Assembly: GCF_023065955.2 (NCBI RefSeq)
Contig: NW_026623067.1
Location: forward strand, 56,056,444-56,120,443
Direction of reading: 5' to 3'
Length of the DNA stretch: 64,000 nt
DNA from: Ursus arctos
Lineage: Eukaryota > Chordata > Mammalia > Carnivora > Ursidae
The notes under the pieces are model-generated. The model did no database searches, was not told the origin of the DNA, and was given only the letters and a program-made list of their open reading frames with translations. The translations under genes were made by a program, and so were the position numbers. Below, in pieces: positions 1 to 38,000 of the stretch (its first letter is position 1; each line of letters opens with the position of its first letter).

Positions 1-546
1 CCCAGAACAGTCTGTTTCACTGTGGGAATAGATTACACAAGTGCATTGATAATAGAAGGAAAGATTCATTGGGGTCATCTTGAAAGCTGGCTATTGCTAA
101 TATGTGCAAGTGCTTTGTAAACTGGACAGTGCAATACAGATGCTGAATGGCATTTTATACATACAGTGACCTAATGAACCCACGATATCACCTACATAAC
201 TGCCTTTTTTTTTTTTACCATGCTTAAAATGTCCCCAAATAGGAATTTACGTCGCAGCATAGCATAATGCAGTGATTATCAATTCATATGCCATGATACA
301 CTTTGGAACCTCCAGCCTCACAAGTGCACCATCACATCTAGCTCACTACTTAGCTTATTTCTACTACAAGTGAGGTTAGATTACTGTTAAAGTGATGACT
401 TTCAGAAAACTTTGACTTAAGTTCTATGGTGCCATGTATCATTAGGTATATTTTGATACAAGAGATAAATGGTAAAGATGGTGTTTTGGGTAATGTATGA
501 GAATTTTATCTGTGAATGTATCAGAACTCAATAAAACCCTAAGTGA

Positions 547-779
547 TAGGGGCACCTGGGTGGCTCAGTCGTTAAGCATCTGCCTTCGGCTCAGGGCGTG
601 ATCCCAGAGTCCTGGGATGGAGCCCCACATCAGGCTCCTCCGCTGGGAGCCTGCTTCTTCCTCTCCCACTTCCCCTGCCTGTGTTCCCTCTGTTGCTGGC
701 TGTCTCTCTCTCTGTCAAATAAATAAATAAAAATCTTTAAAAAATAAAAATAAAGTTTTAAGTAAGAAAAGAAAAAAAC
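547..779 (+). mobile_element. Can-SINE (+)
   Basis: Head GGGGCACCTGGGTGGCTCAG, tail AAATAAATAAAAATC. Flanked by direct repeats AACCCTAAGTGA (535-546) and AACCCCAAGTGA (780-791), one mismatch. Confidence 0.93.
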
Positions 780-829
780 AACCCCAAGTGACAAAGAGCT
801 GGAAGGTGACCAGTAATAGTTACGTGATA

Positions 830-1035
830 GCTAACTGAACACTGTCAGACACTTTTCTAAGGGTTTTGGAAATGCAAAACATTTAAGCCTTGCAGTAACC
901 CAATGAGTAGTCCTATTACAAATGAGGTAACTAGGAACAAAAAGGTTAAATATTCTGCCCAAGTAATAAATATAGTGACTGAGCACTTGTGAGGCCAGTA
1001 TTCAAATGCAAGTAGTCTAGACCCAGAGCAAGAGC
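830..1035 (-). mobile_element. MIR SINE (-)
   Basis: Matches the antisense MIR pattern: few kept bases around CACTTTTCTAAGGGTTTTGG, CAATGAGTAGTCCTATTA, AAATGAGGTAACTAGG and GGTTAAATATTCTGCCCAAG. Confidence 0.7.
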
Positions 1036-1085
1036 TCAACCCTAACTCTGTATTACCTTGACTAAATTATGAACCTTAGTATTTT

Positions 1086-1278
1086 TTTTAAATTTTATTT
1101 ATTTATTTGACAGAGACAGCCAGCGAAGAGAGGGAACACAAGCAGGGGGAGTGGGAGAGGAAGAAGCAGGCTCCCAGCAGAGGAGCCTGACATGGGGCTC
1201 GATCCCAGATCCCAGAACGTCGGGATCATGCCCTGAGCCAAAGGCAGACGCTTAACAACTGAGCCACTCAGGCGCCCC
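1086..1278 (-). mobile_element. Can-SINE (-)
   Basis: T-rich start, TTTATTTATTTGACAGAG, ends GAGCCACTCAGGCGCCCC. Perfect 15-bp duplication GAACCTTAGTATTTT at 1071-1085 and 1279-1293. Confidence 0.95.
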
Positions 1279-1379
1279 GAACCTTAGTATTTTGCTTCCT
1301 TCTTCAACACCTCTGAAAATGAATATTCTCAACTCTTAAAACATCAAATGCTTCAGCTCAAAACCTTGGAATTACCAGT

Positions 1380-1835
1380 TTTTTCCTCCACAACCCACAT
1401 TCAGTCTGTCAGCAAATCCAATGGCTAAAAGCCAAATTGATAAAATCTTAGCCATCTTAACTGCAATAATTCTTTCACCGGCCTTGCTTTTTTTTGTTGT
1501 TGTTGTTCTTTAAGCTCATATTGTGGTTTCTCAAAACAGCCATAGTGAACTTTCTGAAACATTAAGTCAGATCATACCACTTGCAGAAAATTGCAGTGGC
1601 TTTTTTTTTTTTTCAGTGCCTTTTCACTGACGTCTTTTAACACCCTGTTTTAAACTGCAAGCCCTGCTATGTCCCTCTCCCTGCTTTATTATTTCTGTAG
1701 CACTTAACAGTATGAATCATATTTTATCTCCTTCCATTGGAAAGCATGGATCTTTGTTTCCCTGCTGATTTCTCAGCAAAAGAGCTTGTCACATAGTAAG
1801 CGCTCAATACACATTCGGTGAATAAGTGAATTAAT
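1380..1835 (+). mobile_element. L2 LINE relic (+)
   Basis: Ends in the L2-type tail CACATAGTAAGCGCTCAATA followed by GGTGAATAAGTGAATTAA. Upstream text (AGTCAGATCATACCACTTGC) also fits L2. Confidence 0.65.
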
Positions 1836-1899
1836 GTGTTTAACGTGTTGATTTGCATGAAAACTTAGAATCAAGATTGAGTACTGCTCACAATGAACA

Positions 1900-2030
1900 C
1901 TTAATTGAGCACTTACTATGTGTAAACTTTCTGGGTGTTTCATTTAGTCTTAACAACCAGTTATGATGTAGCCTATTATTACCATTTTACAGAATAGAAA
2001 ACTGATGACCAGAAGTCTGTTACACGGCCC
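1900..2030 (-). mobile_element. MIR SINE (-)
   Basis: TTGAGCACTTACTATGTG, then TTATTACCATTTTACAGAAT, typical antisense MIR. Confidence 0.7.
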
Positions 2031-2105
2031 GAAATTCTTCAGCTGACTTGGATTTTGTTTCCCCTGAGTACTTCACAAAGGACTGAATTCAGAAATTAGC
2101 CTCTC

Positions 2106-2400
2106 GACCAGCCCTTAAGAACTGGGCTCTCTTCTAAGTAACCTGAGCTTGCGACTCTAAGCGTCCATAGCAACCGTGGCGACGTACGCCCTTGAGCAAG
2201 AACCAGAAAGCGGGATCAGGGATAAGGTCAAGCCTTCCACACTCATACACACCTATTAAATCCAGAACTCAGAACATCATATCAGAACGCTGATCTGTCC
2301 CCGGTAGTGAAGGGAATATCTAAGTTAAAACGGTAACAGGGCGACACAGTCACCTGCGAAAACACTCCGCTACCGGCACCAACAGGCTGCGGCGTGACAG
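2106..2400. other. CDK7 upstream region without recognised repeat
   Basis: Moderate CpG content. CCATAGCAACCGTGGCGACG near 2166-2185 contains an RFX X-box-like half site (AGCAAC with CCAT). No gene seen; the neighbour expected from human synteny (MRPS36) is not in the window. Confidence 0.4.
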
Positions 2401-2632
2401 GGCGGGGACCGCGCAGAAAAGGAACCAACCCTGTCTCGCGCAGCTTCCGTAGGGCGGGCTCTAGCCGGACTTATTTAGCAGCACCCCTGCCCAAACCGGA
2501 AGTGTGGGCGGAGCCAATAAAGCGTCGGCTCCCACTCAACGGAAGTGGCTGTTGGAGGCTTTAAGGTAGCTTTAAATTCCTGGTGTCTCGGAAGCCTGCC
2601 CCTTTCAGTTGGAGTCGAGTTTCGTGCGACGG
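2400..2632 (+). promoter_or_regulatory. CDK7: CDK7 promoter and 5' UTR
   Basis: A GC-rich block before the CDK7 ATG without a TATA box in the usual place. It contains two ETS-type sites (ACCGGAAGTG at 2495-2504 and ACGGAAGTG at 2539-2547), a CCAAT box at 2514-2518 and a GC box GGGCGG at 2506-2511, tightly clustered. This is the usual layout of a housekeeping promoter; transcription probably starts at several points between about 2540 and 2610 (inference). CpG density falls quickly after exon 1. Confidence 0.8.
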
Positions 2633-28603
<25,971 letters not shown>

Positions 28604-28750
28604 TTACAGAGATCACTGGACAGTATTTTACTACTGAAGGAAATAGTCAAAAAGGCAAATAATGGAAAAATAGTAAACGTTAAGTAAATGCTGTAGAAGG
28701 AATTTGTAAATATTCCACACATGTAAAATATGTAAAACTGGATTATTTTT

Positions 28751-28868
28751 ATTAAATGTGTTTTAAAACAAACTTAATTCTGATTTTTCTGATGAGAGTG
28801 CAAAAGTAAGATTAAGTTCAATTCTCTGAAATGTAGAATTGAAAATGCATTAAGGAAACCTTAATAAA
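28751..28868 (+). promoter_or_regulatory. CDK7: Candidate CDK7 poly(A) signals
   Basis: ATTAAA at 28751-28756 is the first good signal after the stop, giving a 3' UTR of about 170 nt; a canonical AATAAA follows at 28863-28868. Which one is used cannot be decided from sequence. Confidence 0.55.
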
Positions 28869-29339
28869 AATAATCATCAGTTACTTGAGTGATCTGGCCC
28901 ACATAGCATCACAGATTTGTAGTAGCAGGGATAGTATTCAAAAATAGAAGCAGTAGTAGTAATGTAGCACATACCTACTACCTAGAGTTAACAAATGTTA
29001 ATATACTAAATAGGAAAAGAAAAAGAAAAAATTACAAATGATATTGAGGTCCCTTTAATATGCCATTCCATTCTTTTCCTTTTCACTTTCCTGAAAGGAG
29101 AGTGACTCTCAGGAAATGAGTATGTCCTTCCATGATTTTATACTGCTATTTTATAAAAATACATGCAGTAAAACACTGTATTATTTTGGGTCTCAGTATT
29201 TTATGAGTGATAGACAGTACATCTCATATTATAATTCTTTATACTCAAAACTTTTAAAATTCTTTCCATGTTAATACATATAAATCTAGTTTATTTAACA
29301 TCCATTTAATATATAAAAATATATATTATGTATATAACA

Positions 29340-29735
29340 CTACATACTCATGCTTTATGGACTATTTTTCTTGTGCTGCATAAAAATTACCATAAATATA
29401 GAAGCTTAAAGTAATACACATTTATTAGCTCACAGTTCTGTAAGCCAGATGTCTGACCTGGCCCAGCTGTGGTTTTTGCACAGGTCAGAATCAAGGTGTC
29501 AGTTGAACTGGGCTCTTATCTGAGTTTCTAGGGAAGAATTGGCTTCTAAGCTCACTTATTTCATGTAATTTTAATGCACATGCTTCCTGTCCTTGTTAGC
29601 TGTCAGCCAGGGGCCTTTCCCAGCTTCTTAAGACAGTCCACATGCCTTGTCACATGGTATTCTCTACCTATAAGCCAACAGCTGTGCTTAGAATCTGTTT
29701 GGTTTCCTTGTCTGCTACCAAGAGAGAAAACTCTG
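29340..29735 (-). mobile_element. MaLR-type solitary LTR (-)
   Basis: Complement of the LTR pattern: CACATTTATTAGCTCACAGT, CTGTAAGCCAGATGTC, ATCAAGGTGTCAG, CACATGGTATTCTCT. Subfamily not assigned. Confidence 0.6.
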
Positions 29736-29749
29736 CTTTCTTTAAAAAG

Positions 29750-30290
29750 ACAAAATAGACTATATCAAGATTCAAAACTTGCATGTATCAAGGAATGATA
29801 AGCACAGAGTGAAAAGAATGGGAGAAATTATTTGCAACAATAAAAAAATTCTGTTAAACAATGGGCAAAGGACTTGAATAGACATTTCACCAAAGATGAT
29901 GTAGAAACGGCCAATAAGCACATTTGAAAAGATGTTCCGTCACTTATCATTAGGGAAGTGCAAGTCAAAACCACAATGGGATATCACTTCATACCTGTTA
30001 GGATTTCTGCTATAAAAAACAAAAACAAAAATAAAACAAAACAAAAAACCAGAAAATAACAAGTGTTGGTGAGGATGTGGAGAAATTGGGACCCTTATTA
30101 TTGGTTGGAATGTAAAATGGTGTCACTGCTATGGAAAACTGTGGACTTTCCTTAAAAATTTCAAAAGAGCATTTCCATATGATCTAGCAGTTTCACTTCT
30201 GAGTATATACTCCCCAGGATTGAATGCAGGGTCTCAGATATACACAGTCATCAACACTGTATGAAAGGATCTATTTCATGTCATCATTTC
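29750..30290 (+). mobile_element. L1 ORF2 3' part (+)
   Basis: AATGGGCAAAGGACTTGAAT, GGCCAATAAGCACATTTG, AAGTCAAAACCACAATGGG, GTGTTGGTGAGGATGTGG and CCATATGATCTAGCAGTTTC in order, between the two genes. Confidence 0.85.
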
Positions 30291-30294
30291 TAGC

Positions 30295-30960
30295 ACTCAC
30301 ATAATCTTTGTGATCTTGGCTAATTTGACATCTCATTCTAATTACATTTTTAAAATTTCTACTGTGGTTGAATAGTTCCTCACATTTACTAACCATATAT
30401 AATCCCTCTTGCCTACTGTTGATTTAGATTGTCAGTTGGAGTGTTTCAGATTTTATCAATTTATATGAATTTGCGTTTTATATATATACACATGTATTAT
30501 ACACACACACATTGAAAAGAACCTTTTTTATTTTTTTTTTCACTTCCAGTTTTGGTATTGTTGAACATTACCAAATCTTTCCCTTTCTTACCTTTTATTT
30601 CATATTAAATCATTACATGTATTAAATCTGTGTATGGTCTTTATCCTGTTCCATTGACCTACTGGTACCACATTGTTTTAAATAATGTAGCTTTATGTTA
30701 CTATCATGATAATGCATTTTTAATATCTGGTAACAGAAGTTCCTCATCGTTACTCCTTTTTTCAAAATTTGCCAAGTTTCCATCTTTTATTAATATTTAT
30801 TAATTCCAACTAAATGGTGTTGCTTTAACACAACAATAAATGGTTTATACTTTTTGTTGTTACCTCATCTGTTTAAGTAGTATTTAACATAGTCAAGCCA
30901 TGTATGTATCTTTTTTACTAGAGATCATAACTAGGTAAAAGTTTTACTAAAATTTCTGAT
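30295..30960 (-). mobile_element. Old L1 fragment (-)
   Basis: TATCCTGTTCCATTGACCTA, CCACATTGTTTTAAATAATG, TAGCTTTATGTTACTATC in antisense L1 order; head to head with the previous piece. Confidence 0.6.
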
Positions 30961-31695
30961 AATTCATTTCCTTTGACATAACTGTGATATAAGTAATATA
31001 GCAACATTCCCAGAAGGTATTAAAGATCTTTACTATGTAACATCTATAGAAAGAAAGAAAAAATTAAATTGCTTAAAATTCAGCATCAAAACCAGGAAGT
31101 TAAATCAGAATGGTGTGAGTGCTAGAATTCTGTGTAGGTCTGGCTACAAAGTGTCACCACACCACCAACAAAAGAAGCTATAAAGGTAACTAACTGTTTT
31201 GAATATACTTCTGCCAAAATCCCACCATAATAACTTTCTAATTGAAGTTAAGGAAATTATTAAACTTTCTGTGGCAAATGAAAAATCCTGAAAAATACAA
31301 TAAAACAAGATATATGTATTCAAAAAATTCAGTCACTCTGAGACATTGTTACTTCTTAGAGCGTTAATATAAATTGTTACTTAAGCCAGTTAAAGATCCT
31401 TTTAGTCAATCTAGTAGTTAAATAACTTTTTTTTTCCTCAAAAAACACTTTTTTGTTGTTTTAAAGATGTTGGCAAATACTGAAAATTTCACAAGGCATT
31501 ATAATGTAATTTATGAAATATGTCAACACAATACTAACACATTTCTTATAGAAAATGTTTGAGTATTTAAGCTGCTTTCTAAAACTTAGACCCAGAAAAT
31601 ATACAACTTCTGAAGATGCAGCAACATTTGTAGAGTCCTTTTTTAAAGTCTCTTGATAGAAACAGCTCTTGGTTCTGATTTCAGCTGGTTTATTT
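30960..31695. other. Region downstream of CCDC125 stop, probably including its 3' UTR
   Basis: AT-rich with no recognised repeat; lies directly after the CCDC125 stop on the - strand. The end of the transcript cannot be set. Confidence 0.45.
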
Positions 31696-32004
31696 TCAAA
31701 ACATGGTATTTGATGGCAAAGAACAGGATCTTCTGAGAGCTCTTGTGCAGCTTTGATCTCTGTGAAGGTGCTGGATTGAACAAACGCAGCCCGCAGAATT
31801 TAAAATTTGAACACTTGAATATACAGAATCATGCAGTTCAGGGAATTCTGAAGATTTCCCCCAGAGATTTTTTGATGGAAAATTGTCTTTCATGGGACTT
31901 TTTTCCTTGTTCTCATTTGAGGTGGTGTCTTTCTCTTCCAGTGCCCGAGCAAGCATGTAACTAACTTTTCTTTGATGAGCCAGAGCTTCTTCCTTATCAT
32001 TCAA
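31696..32004 (-). CDS. CCDC125: CCDC125 last coding exon (residues 412-513 and stop)
   Basis: On the - strand: acceptor atgtccag|TTGAAT; 102 codons then TGA at 31698-31696. Encodes [19 protein letters not shown] and a Ser/Cys-rich tail ending SLPSNTMF. A Can-SINE sits only 36 bp upstream of the exon. An AATAAA hexamer occurs immediately after the stop (31694-31689) but is probably too close to be the real poly(A) signal; the 3' UTR end is not determined. Confidence 0.95.
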   Translation of the reverse strand: MNDKEEALAHQRKVSYMLARALEEKDTTSNENKEKSPMKDNFPSKNLWGKSSEFPELHDSVYSSVQILNSAGCVCSIQHLHRDQSCTRALRRSCSLPSNTMF

Positions 32005-35000
32005 CTGGACATATAAAAATTAAAATTATACCAGTTAGTGGTACCTGGGTGGCTCATTTAAGCATCTGAGTCTTGGTTTCAGCTTGGGTCCTGATCTCAG
32101 GGTCATGAGATCAAGCCAAGCCCACACTCAGGGTTCATCAGGGAGTCTGCTGGAGATTCTCTTTCCCTCTGCCCCTCCCCCAACTTGTGCATGTGCTCTC
32201 TGTCTCAAATAAATAAATACTTTTTTTTAAGATTAAATAGAAATTCAAGATTAAATAGAAATTTAAGATTAAATAGAAATATACCAGTTAGTCAATAAAT
32301 CACAGACTATAGAGCTATAGTCAGAAGAATTTTTCTCAAAATGTTCTATCTTCAGTCTGGCAAGTCAGTCAATGTAAATAATTAGGTTACCAGTGATTCC
32401 CAAATAATACGCTACACATTACTGAGGATTTTTTTTTAAAAGGACGAACAGATAGCATTCCTTCTGCTGAAACTCTTGTAGGTCATTTGAAGAAAGAAAG
32501 GGGAAAAACATATACATGGTGTGTGTGTATATATGTGTATATATTAACATGTACTTACCTCTGCAAGAGAATGTTGAAGTTACTTCTATGTGAAATTGTT
32601 TTTATATATTTATATGAGAATAAATAACTTGAACACTTCTATAGATAAGTGTATTCATATAGCATGAGTCTTTTAGTTGTATATGAAATGGAGATAATAG
32701 GACTGATTTTCAGGGTTGTAGCGATGATTAAAGGATATAATTTGTGAGAAAGTTGCCTTGTACACCTTAAAAATTCCTGAATGGCATGGAATTGTATGCA
32801 TACGTGCAGATAACAGAGGTGCCTGCAGTTAATTACAGGGGAGCCCCCTCTTTTCAGAGGTGAAGCTTTAAACTTGTACAGGAAGAACATGGATGGGAGA
32901 AGTGGGAAGAGCATGCAGGGAATTTAAGGAGATGAAGATCAAAACTGGAGGATGGTACCACAGCTGGGAAAAGGGCATAAAAAGGCAAGTATAGAGTGCT
33001 AAAGAATTAAATTAAAAAAGAAAAAAAGAGTTGAATTAATAGGAAGCAGAAAGATTAACTTAACCACAACCTCTAACAAAAGGAAAGCAAAGATACTAAC
33101 CAACTCTGTTAGCATCTTAAAGACTTCCTGAGGGTTATTCTGGTCATCAGTCTTCTTAGAACTGTTTTCTGAAGGGAGCATCCCCAGCAGTTTCTGCCCT
33201 AAGGTCTTCTTATTTCCGTGTGATGGTAATCCTAAAATTGAACATGCAAATCCACCTGAGACATAAAAAGACACTCACTAATGGAGTTCCAGGAATAGAG
33301 GTAAGTATGAGCCAGGATAATTCATTCATAAGTCAGTCAGAAGGTGGTTCTCTTCAGGAGACCTCTAGTGAGTCAGGCACCACAGTGTAGTGGGAGGAGA
33401 ACACAGACTGTAGAGCCAGGATGGCAAACGGAGGTTGAGAGGGCCACAGTGTAAGGACCCGGAGCAATGCCCTGCCTGCCGCTCTATCTCATTGTACAGC
33501 TGCTGCTCAGGACAGCATGCAGTCCACATTATCAGCAGCCTTCCAGAGGAGGCAGCAATGCAGTTTTGTATGTGAAATCTCCCAGTGTTAAATGTCAGCC
33601 ACTTACCCCTGTTATTTGAGGATACTGTACACACCCAACAAAACATGGCTTCTGTTTTAGAGCAGAAGGACCTGGACTTGAATCCTCCTTTAACCACTTA
33701 CTAAATGACCTTGGACAAGGTCTCTGAGTTTTATTTCCTTACCTCTAGAATAAGAATAATAGTACTTGTGCCTCAGGATTGCTGTGCCATTAAATAATAG
33801 AGCAGAGGGGGATGCTGGGAGAAGGGAGTGGGCAGTTAGTGTTTGATGGGTAAAATTTCTGTTGGGGAAGATGAAAAAGTCGTAGAGATGAGTGGTTGTG
33901 ATCGTTAAAAAGCAATGTGAATGTAGTTAGTTAATATTTAAAAATGGTTAAAGTGGTAAATTTTATGTATATGTTTTATCACAATTAAAAAATAACATAG
34001 CATAGTTGTGAAAACTAGCCCAGGTACTGACATAATGTTTAAGAGTCCACATCCTGAAATGTGTACACTGATGATGTTCTTCATAGAAAGAATGCAGTTT
34101 TATAGCAGAAGGTACAAAAATTGCGGATTTATACAAAGAAAACATCAAGAATGCCTTTGGAATGCTCTGCAAATGGTCTAATGGAAAACAGAACATATAA
34201 GAGACATTTTCCTTTACACACTCAATCCTGATAAACCACAGTGACTGGAGCTCACTCATGACCTCTTCCTCCAGCAACTGTGGCAAAAGGAGAAAGCCAG
34301 ACAAGTTGATGTGCTCATCAGCTGTGATGAGTGGATGAATGTCTATTTGCAGTCTAAAAAAAAGAAATATGCTTATAACCTATCTCAGAACTCGTCTAAG
34401 CTGCATATCAATGACAAAAGTTGATGCCTTCTTAACGTGTTAACCACATATAAGAAAATGACGTGTGACAGTCATCCTGTACCTCTTCAGATTATTGAAA
34501 TACATGAGTAAAATCAATCAGTCTCATCACTAAAAAACACAAAAAGCTTCTGACACTTGCATGGACTTGTAAAGACCTTTCCGAGATGAATCAGTTATTT
34601 TAAATTCTGCTTCCAGTCTTAATGGAAAACAGATCAGGAGCTATGCCTATCAAATCATATTTTTTATGGAAAAATTCTTGAGATTCCTCATTAGCCAAGA
34701 AAGGCAGGAGTTCTGGAATATGAAGTGAATACATACTCAAGTGCTGCATGTATATGAATCTACCTCTTAGGGAAAACCCAGCTTTTTCTACTTACCACTA
34801 CCCTTGTGGCCAACTTCCATGCATACTCGGGGGGTCTTCTATGCCAGGTGACAGAATGTGGCAGGCTTTCATAAGATGAACCATGCCTTTCCCTTCCTTT
34901 TCTTTCTCCCCTAACTCTTCTCCTTACCTTCCATCAAAACAAGCAGTTAAGATCAGATTTCCAAAGGGATCTGCCTTCAGTTTACATCACAGAACACCAA

Positions 35001-38000
35001 GGCTGTCCTCAAATACAGTATCTTTGAAAATTCAGCAATCCAGCTCCTATCAGGGACTAATTTAGAAGAGGTGCCTGAAGATCACCTACACATTTGCTGT
35101 CCTTGGTAGATACTCTTAAGATTTTTCATCGATGCCTAAAAGCCGAAGTATATGGACTGTGTTTGCTTATTTCCCTGGCAGATTCATCTACCTTGAGCTG
35201 GACATTAAGGTTATACCTTCAGGTTTTACCAAGGGATTATTACAAATAATAGCCATATAAATATTGATTTTGCATTTATCATAAATGATTGTTAAGGACA
35301 TATTAGTCAGCTCAGTGATTTCTTTTGTAAGTCTCATGTCCGAAAACTCTTTTAGAAATTAATTTCAGGACAGTGTGGAATGCCTCTTTAAGAATGAATG
35401 TTGAGAAATAGGTTTTTCTGTGTTGCCCTTACTTCTCCCTGATGAAAAGTCTAAATACGTAACTCTTATGATCTGCTTCTGTTTACTTTCATACTTCTTG
35501 TTTACTGCTTCTATTTTTATTTCTGTAAGCTTAGCACTTTTTACCATTTCAGCAAAGAGATAGGTAAAGTTTAATGAAGCTAAAATTTCACAACGCTTAA
35601 CCTGTATGCTATTAGGAATATGTACTATTGAAAAAAAATATTTAAAACAAAATAGGTATCTATTATTAAAAGTTTCCTTTTTAATATAAGATTCTTATTA
35701 CCCAAATTCATCTGAAAATGAGAGATACTGGAATTAGGATTATGGATTTTGACATATTAAAAATATTTAGAAATAGAGTCATCTCAGAATTATAATATAA
35801 AAACATTTAACCTTATAAACTTCACTGTAATCTTTCTTGACTAATAAAAGATGTCAGATTGGAGTTTACGTGGAATTTTAAATTGAAGCACTAGGAGCTG
35901 CACTGAATAATACTGCTAAATAAAAACTGATACCATTTAGAGAAACTAACATTTCTAAAAAATACCAGCTACTTTGACTATATTGGATTATCTACTTCAA
36001 CTATAATTTTATTCTTTGATGCCATTTTTATATATTTTGTTTTCACTAGTACAACAGTACTAAAAAATGGCGATGAACTTTGATAGGTTTGTGAACCAAA
36101 ACCTAAACCTTAACTTGTTTCATTTTTATGAGTATTAATATTTCCAACTTAAGATTTTTCCTCTAGCCCTCAATATGTCTTCAGAATCACACATTTCAAC
36201 AAAGTTTAATTAGATACATTTAATGTTGGGTTTCACTATTTTCATTACTACTTCCCAGGCAGTTTCCCTTTAATCATCTGGCAGTCTTACAAAGTTTTCC
36301 CATGAAACATGGTCTTGTTTAAATGAGGTAGATGAGGAGTAAAAAAGAGATTCTGTTATTTTAAGGTTTTGGTGATCCTGTTACCTCATCTGCATAGGTA
36401 ACATCCAGTGACCCCATTCTTCCACACAGTTACTAAATTCTGTAATAAATCACAACTATCTTGCGATATTTCACTTATATTCTCCATTGCATTAACTGCT
36501 TAATCAACTTTGACTATAACCAAAAACAACTAAAATTATACCTGATTATTGCCATTATAATTCATATTTACCATCCTCTTTAAGGTGCTTCCAATTTATC
36601 CATTTTGTTGCTTTTTTATACATTTTATCCATTTGTGTCAATCTTAGTGCCTGGTCATTTTTCCTCATTAATTGTTGCTCAAATGCAATTCTGAATGCAT
36701 CTGCCATTATGTAAGCTTCTTCTTTACTCTTCTGCAAAAGTCCCAACTAGTTTTGAAAGAAAGTTTGAGAGGTGTCAGAGGCAAAACATAACAATTCTTG
36801 CTTGAATGCTGAATTAGATTAGCAGATGTAGTCTCCCTGCCTGCATGGGTCTAGTGTCCTTCTGATCTATTCCATCTGCTTAAACTAATTAGTACTTGTA
36901 ATTCCCCTCTATAGTAGCTGCCTGCTCTGAACTAAATTACCAAAAGTTTCCCCCGAGGGGCCTGACCATTCCTTGTTAATCTATTTCTTGGACCTCACCA
37001 CATTACCCTAGACAGGCCCTGGTGTGTCCTGCCCAAAGAGTAAGAAAGGAGGATGCCAGAGGCTGCATTTCAGTTCTGCCTTGGTCCGTTCCAGACAATA
37101 TCACTGAAAATAATTACGAGTATCATCTTTTACATACCCACCATAGCTGACCCTGACTCTGATCTGTGTAATCTTATGCTTTTCTTAATGAATTGCTAAT
37201 GTTTAACTGTTATTTTTCCTATATCTGAAGGTTTAAAATTCCATATTTCAATAAAGGTAAAATATTTTAAAAATTATGGTCCATGTTCTGTATTTGTTAT
37301 TAAAACTAGTGATAATGGCAAAAGTCGTTTGATTAAATGCTAGGCACCTGCATGGCACTGTGCTAAACATTAAATGTCTGCTTCCTCTATATCGTCGCAA
37401 CAACCCAATAACTAGTTCTTACTCTCTGATATATGTGTCTAAACCCACACAGCTAGAAAATAATAGAGCTAAAATCAAACTTAGGTCTGGCTGGTACAAA
37501 GGATTCTTCTACTGTACCTTGCTGTTTTTCTAATAAGCTTCATGTTTATCTCCCCATTTATCAGAGTTGTGGAACCTATTGATTTTAAGCATGAGTGTGT
37601 AATATAGTAATTTTTAGGGCCATTTATAGAGAAAAGAAATACAAATTTAGGAAATATTAACTACAGACTTGGGCAAACAACTGCATGTTGCCACCATATC
37701 GTGCCAAGTACTATTTATATTTTGGAACCATGTAAATAAAATCCAGTTTATAAGTTAATTCTGTCACATAAAACTAAGAATAAGTTCCATAGCCAGTGAC
37801 TACTAGAATGAAGCTAATTATTGCAGATATTTTCCTTTATTCTATCACTAGAGAAACCAAACCAAAGCTTTAGTGTTTCGATAATACAATACCTCCTGTT
37901 TGAGCTTAAGAAGCATTTTGCGAGCAGATGCCGCCATTTTGGCACAGGCACAGGGACTCCCTCCAGGGCCATGGCAAAGGCAAGCTCCAAGGACAGCAAG

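Noticed and set aside
1..500. 3' end of the neighbouring gene MRPS36
   Set aside because: Synteny places it upstream of CDK7, but no coding match is visible; an AATAAA near 530 is not enough.
2609..2632. N-terminal extension of CDK7 from an upstream in-frame TTG
   Set aside because: TTG is not a usual mammalian start; the ATG at 2633 gives the exact known length of 346 residues.
33963..34304. 113-codon - ORF between CCDC125 exons
   Set aside because: No recognisable motif, no splice sites in register with CCDC125, and partly over an L1 3' end.
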